A DNA stretch of 64,000 nucleotides, from positions 62,001 to 126,000 of the forward strand of contig JAJZTF010000007.1 in assembly GCA_021821945.1 (NCBI GenBank), written 5' to 3'. The notes below the pieces were generated by a model, which worked only from the letters and a program-made list of their open reading frames with translations, ran no database searches and was not told the DNA's origin. Positions 62,214-64,000 of the stretch are shown here, piece after piece. This stretch comes from Pseudomonadota bacterium. GTDB taxonomy: Bacteria; Pseudomonadota; Gammaproteobacteria; Burkholderiales; Gallionellaceae. Made by a program: the position numbers and the translations under genes. Positions within the stretch are counted from its first letter, which is position 1; each line of letters starts with the position of its first letter.

Positions 62214-63935
62214 ATGCGCGTTTCACAATTCTTCATCTCCACCCTCAAGGAAGCTCCTTCGGAAGCCGAACTTCCCAGCCACAAGCTGATGGTCCGCGCG
62301 GGCTACATCAAGAAGCTCGCAAGCGGGCTCTACACCTGGATGCCGCTAGGGCTTAAAGCGCTGCGCAAGGTCGAGGCTGTCGTGCGGGAGGAAATGAATG
62401 CGAGCGGTGCGATCGAGCTCCTGATGCCGGCTGTGCAGCCGGCCGAACTCTGGGAGGAGACGGGAAGATGGTCGCTGTTCGGCCCGCAGATGCTCAAGAT
62501 CCGCGACCGGCACGACCATTCCTTCTGCTTCGGCCCCACCCACGAGGAGGTGATCACGGACATCGCGCGGCGCGAGATCCAGAGCTATCGCCAGCTTCCG
62601 GTCAACTTCTACCAGATACAGACCAAGTTCAGGGACGAGGTGCGCCCGCGCTTTGGCGTGATGCGCGCGCGCGAATTCCTGATGAAGGACGCATACTCCT
62701 TCCATGCGGATTTCGAAAGCCTCGAAAAAACCTATGCGCTGATGCACGAAACCTACAGCCGCATCTTCACGCGCCTCGGATTGAAATTCCGCGCAGTCGC
62801 CGCCGACACCGGCGCGATAGGCGGAAGCGGCTCACACGAATTCCACGTGCTGGCAGACTCGGGCGAGGACGCGCTTGCCTACTGCCCGACCTCGAACTAT
62901 GCGGCGAACGTGGAACTTGCCGAAGCCCTGCCCCCCGGGAATCACCGCGAAAAAGCCAGCGAAGCCATGCGCAATGTCGAAACCCCCAGGCAGACCACCT
63001 GCGAACAGGTCGCGGAACTTCTTGGCATCCCGCTGCAGCGCACGGTCAAGCTGCTCGCAGTGATATCGGAAGGAAGCCTGCATGTACTGCTTTTGCGCGG
63101 GGACCACAGCCTGAACGAGATCAAGGCGGCCAAGCTGCCTGGGCTTTCCGGATTCCGCTTCGCAAGGGAAGACGAGATACGCAGCTTCTTCAACTGCCCG
63201 CCGGGATTTCTGGGCCCCGTCGGCATAGACAGAACCCAGGTGCGCGTGATCGCAGACCATGCTGTTGCCTCGATGAGCGATTTCGTGGCCGGCGCCAACA
63301 TCCCCAAATTCCACACGGCAGGCATCAACTGGGGACGCGACCTGCCCGAACCTGACTTCGTGGCCGACATACGCAACGTGGTTGCGGGCGACCCCTCCCC
63401 CGATGGCAAGGGCAGGCTCGAGATCTGCCGCGGCATAGAGGTGGGCCACATCTTTCAGCTGCGCAGCAAATATGCCCAGAGCATGAATGCGACCTATCTG
63501 GACGCGCAGGGGAAATCCCAGACGCTGGAAATGGGCTGCTACGGCATAGGCGTGTCGCGCATCGTGGCAGCCGCGATCGAGCAGAACCACGACGAGCGCG
63601 GCATCTCCCTGCCTCAGGCGATGGCGCCCTTCCAGATCGCCGTCGTGCCCATCGGCATGCAAAAGAGCGAGGAAGTCAGGAATGCCGCCCTGTCGCTCTA
63701 TGAAGCGCTGAAGGCTTCCGGCATCGACGTGTTGCTGGACGACAGGGACGAACGCCCCGGCGTGATGTTCGCGGACATGGAGCTCATAGGCATCCCGCAC
63801 CGCGTCGTCATAGGCGACCGGGGACTGAAGGCCGGCAACATCGAATATCAGGGCAGGCGCGACCCCTCCGCCCAGACCATCCCCTTGCATGGCGCGCCGG
63901 ATTTCATCAGAATCAGGATTCAGGAACGGGGATGA
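62214..63935 (+). CDS. proS: Prolyl-tRNA synthetase (bacterial type, with editing domain)
   Basis: Class II aminoacyl-tRNA synthetase charging tRNA-Pro. The 573-aa protein begins [20 protein letters not shown], has motif 2 ([20 protein letters not shown]), an inserted editing domain ([20 protein letters not shown]), motif 3 region ([20 protein letters not shown]) and an anticodon-binding domain ([19 protein letters not shown]). The ATG at 62214 fits the family; the frame is open further upstream but has no conserved residues. Two starts (63932, and 63994 near the window edge) follow but are too short to call. Confidence 0.96.
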   Translation: MRVSQFFISTLKEAPSEAELPSHKLMVRAGYIKKLASGLYTWMPLGLKALRKVEAVVREEMNASGAIELLMPAVQPAELWEETGRWSLFGPQMLKIRDRHDHSFCFGPTHEEVITDIARREIQSYRQLPVNFYQIQTKFRDEVRPRFGVMRAREFLMKDAYSFHADFESLEKTYALMHETYSRIFTRLGLKFRAVAADTGAIGGSGSHEFHVLADSGEDALAYCPTSNYAANVELAEALPPGNHREKASEAMRNVETPRQTTCEQVAELLGIPLQRTVKLLAVISEGSLHVLLLRGDHSLNEIKAAKLPGLSGFRFAREDEIRSFFNCPPGFLGPVGIDRTQVRVIADHAVASMSDFVAGANIPKFHTAGINWGRDLPEPDFVADIRNVVAGDPSPDGKGRLEICRGIEVGHIFQLRSKYAQSMNATYLDAQGKSQTLEMGCYGIGVSRIVAAAIEQNHDERGISLPQAMAPFQIAVVPIGMQKSEEVRNAALSLYEALKASGIDVLLDDRDERPGVMFADMELIGIPHRVVIGDRGLKAGNIEYQGRRDPSAQTIPLHGAPDFIRIRIQERG

Positions 63936-64000
63936 AGACCGCAAGGGGCTTCCCACGGAGCTCACGCTCCTGTTGCCGAACGAAGGACTGAGATGACGGG

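Noticed and set aside
63932-63991. 19-codon frame after proS
   Set aside because: No ribosome site or recognisable product; the following gene probably begins at or beyond 63994, too close to the edge to call.

Overview
The window looks like chromosome of a GC-rich betaproteobacterium. The gene orders nadC-trxC, dacC-dat-ybeD-lipB-lipA, lptM-lysA/cyaY, coaBC-dut and rppH/proS, the RegB/RegA pair, the LeuA2-type isopropylmalate synthase and the many cytochrome c and heme-copper proteins fit a respiratory, probably autotrophic member of the Nitrosomonadales (Gallionellaceae or Sulfuricellaceae-like). This placement is inferred from gene content; no rRNA or tRNA is present to fix it. I saw no insertion sequence, prophage or CRISPR array.

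Layout. 1-8.6 kb: clpB (5' part, with a sigma-32-type promoter), nadC, trxC, a methyltransferase, and a tightly overlapping glycolate-to-glycine operon (glcD, glcE, glcF, alanine-glyoxylate aminotransferase). 8.1-15.2 kb: PCu(A)C copper chaperone, RegB/RegA redox two-component system, an HDOD protein, dacC, D-amino acid aminotransferase, ybeD, lipB, lipA. 15.2-21.3 kb: MgtC/DUF4010 protein, leuA with a coupled EamA transporter, a divergent Lrp regulator and a SulP transporter.

21.5-42.4 kb is the most distinctive part. At its left edge an NsrR-type NO sensor diverges from a truncated hemoglobin plus ferredoxin-type reductase, with a perfect 23-bp palindrome between them. Then come about 19 kb of mostly minus-strand respiratory genes: a divergent cbb3-like oxidase (CcoN-like with all metal ligands and the active-site Tyr, plus an enlarged CcoO-like cytochrome, but no CcoP), CcoS-like, CcoG, SCO, three further c-type cytochromes, a cysteine-less FGE/SUMF1-fold protein, a very large membrane protein with a spermidine-synthase domain, two 'half' heme-copper subunit I proteins that keep the TM-X histidines but lack the CuB site, and at least four single-helix miniproteins of 34-36 residues that automatic calling would miss. 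A small plus-strand segment inside it (37.7-38.9 kb) holds a 72-aa membrane peptide gene with a textbook promoter and palindromic operator, a 36-aa peptide gene with its own promoter and terminator, and one half-oxidase gene. The 72-aa peptide has a 55-aa paralogue 17 kb away (54.8 kb) sharing a C-terminal ELGW helix motif.

42.6-64 kb: an RNase II/R family exonuclease, a TonB transport module (two TonB-like proteins, a His/Cys-rich small protein, receptor, ExbB, ExbD), aroE, mtgA, a PAS-GGDEF-EAL protein, an orphan OmpR-type regulator divergent from the 55-aa peptide gene, lptM-lysA, cyaY, purB, coaBC, dut, a PEGA lipoprotein, a CBS protein, rppH and proS.

Together the middle genes suggest a specialised, oxygen- and NO-aware terminal respiratory branch with several accessory subunits not described in standard cbb3 systems; the flanks are mostly housekeeping.
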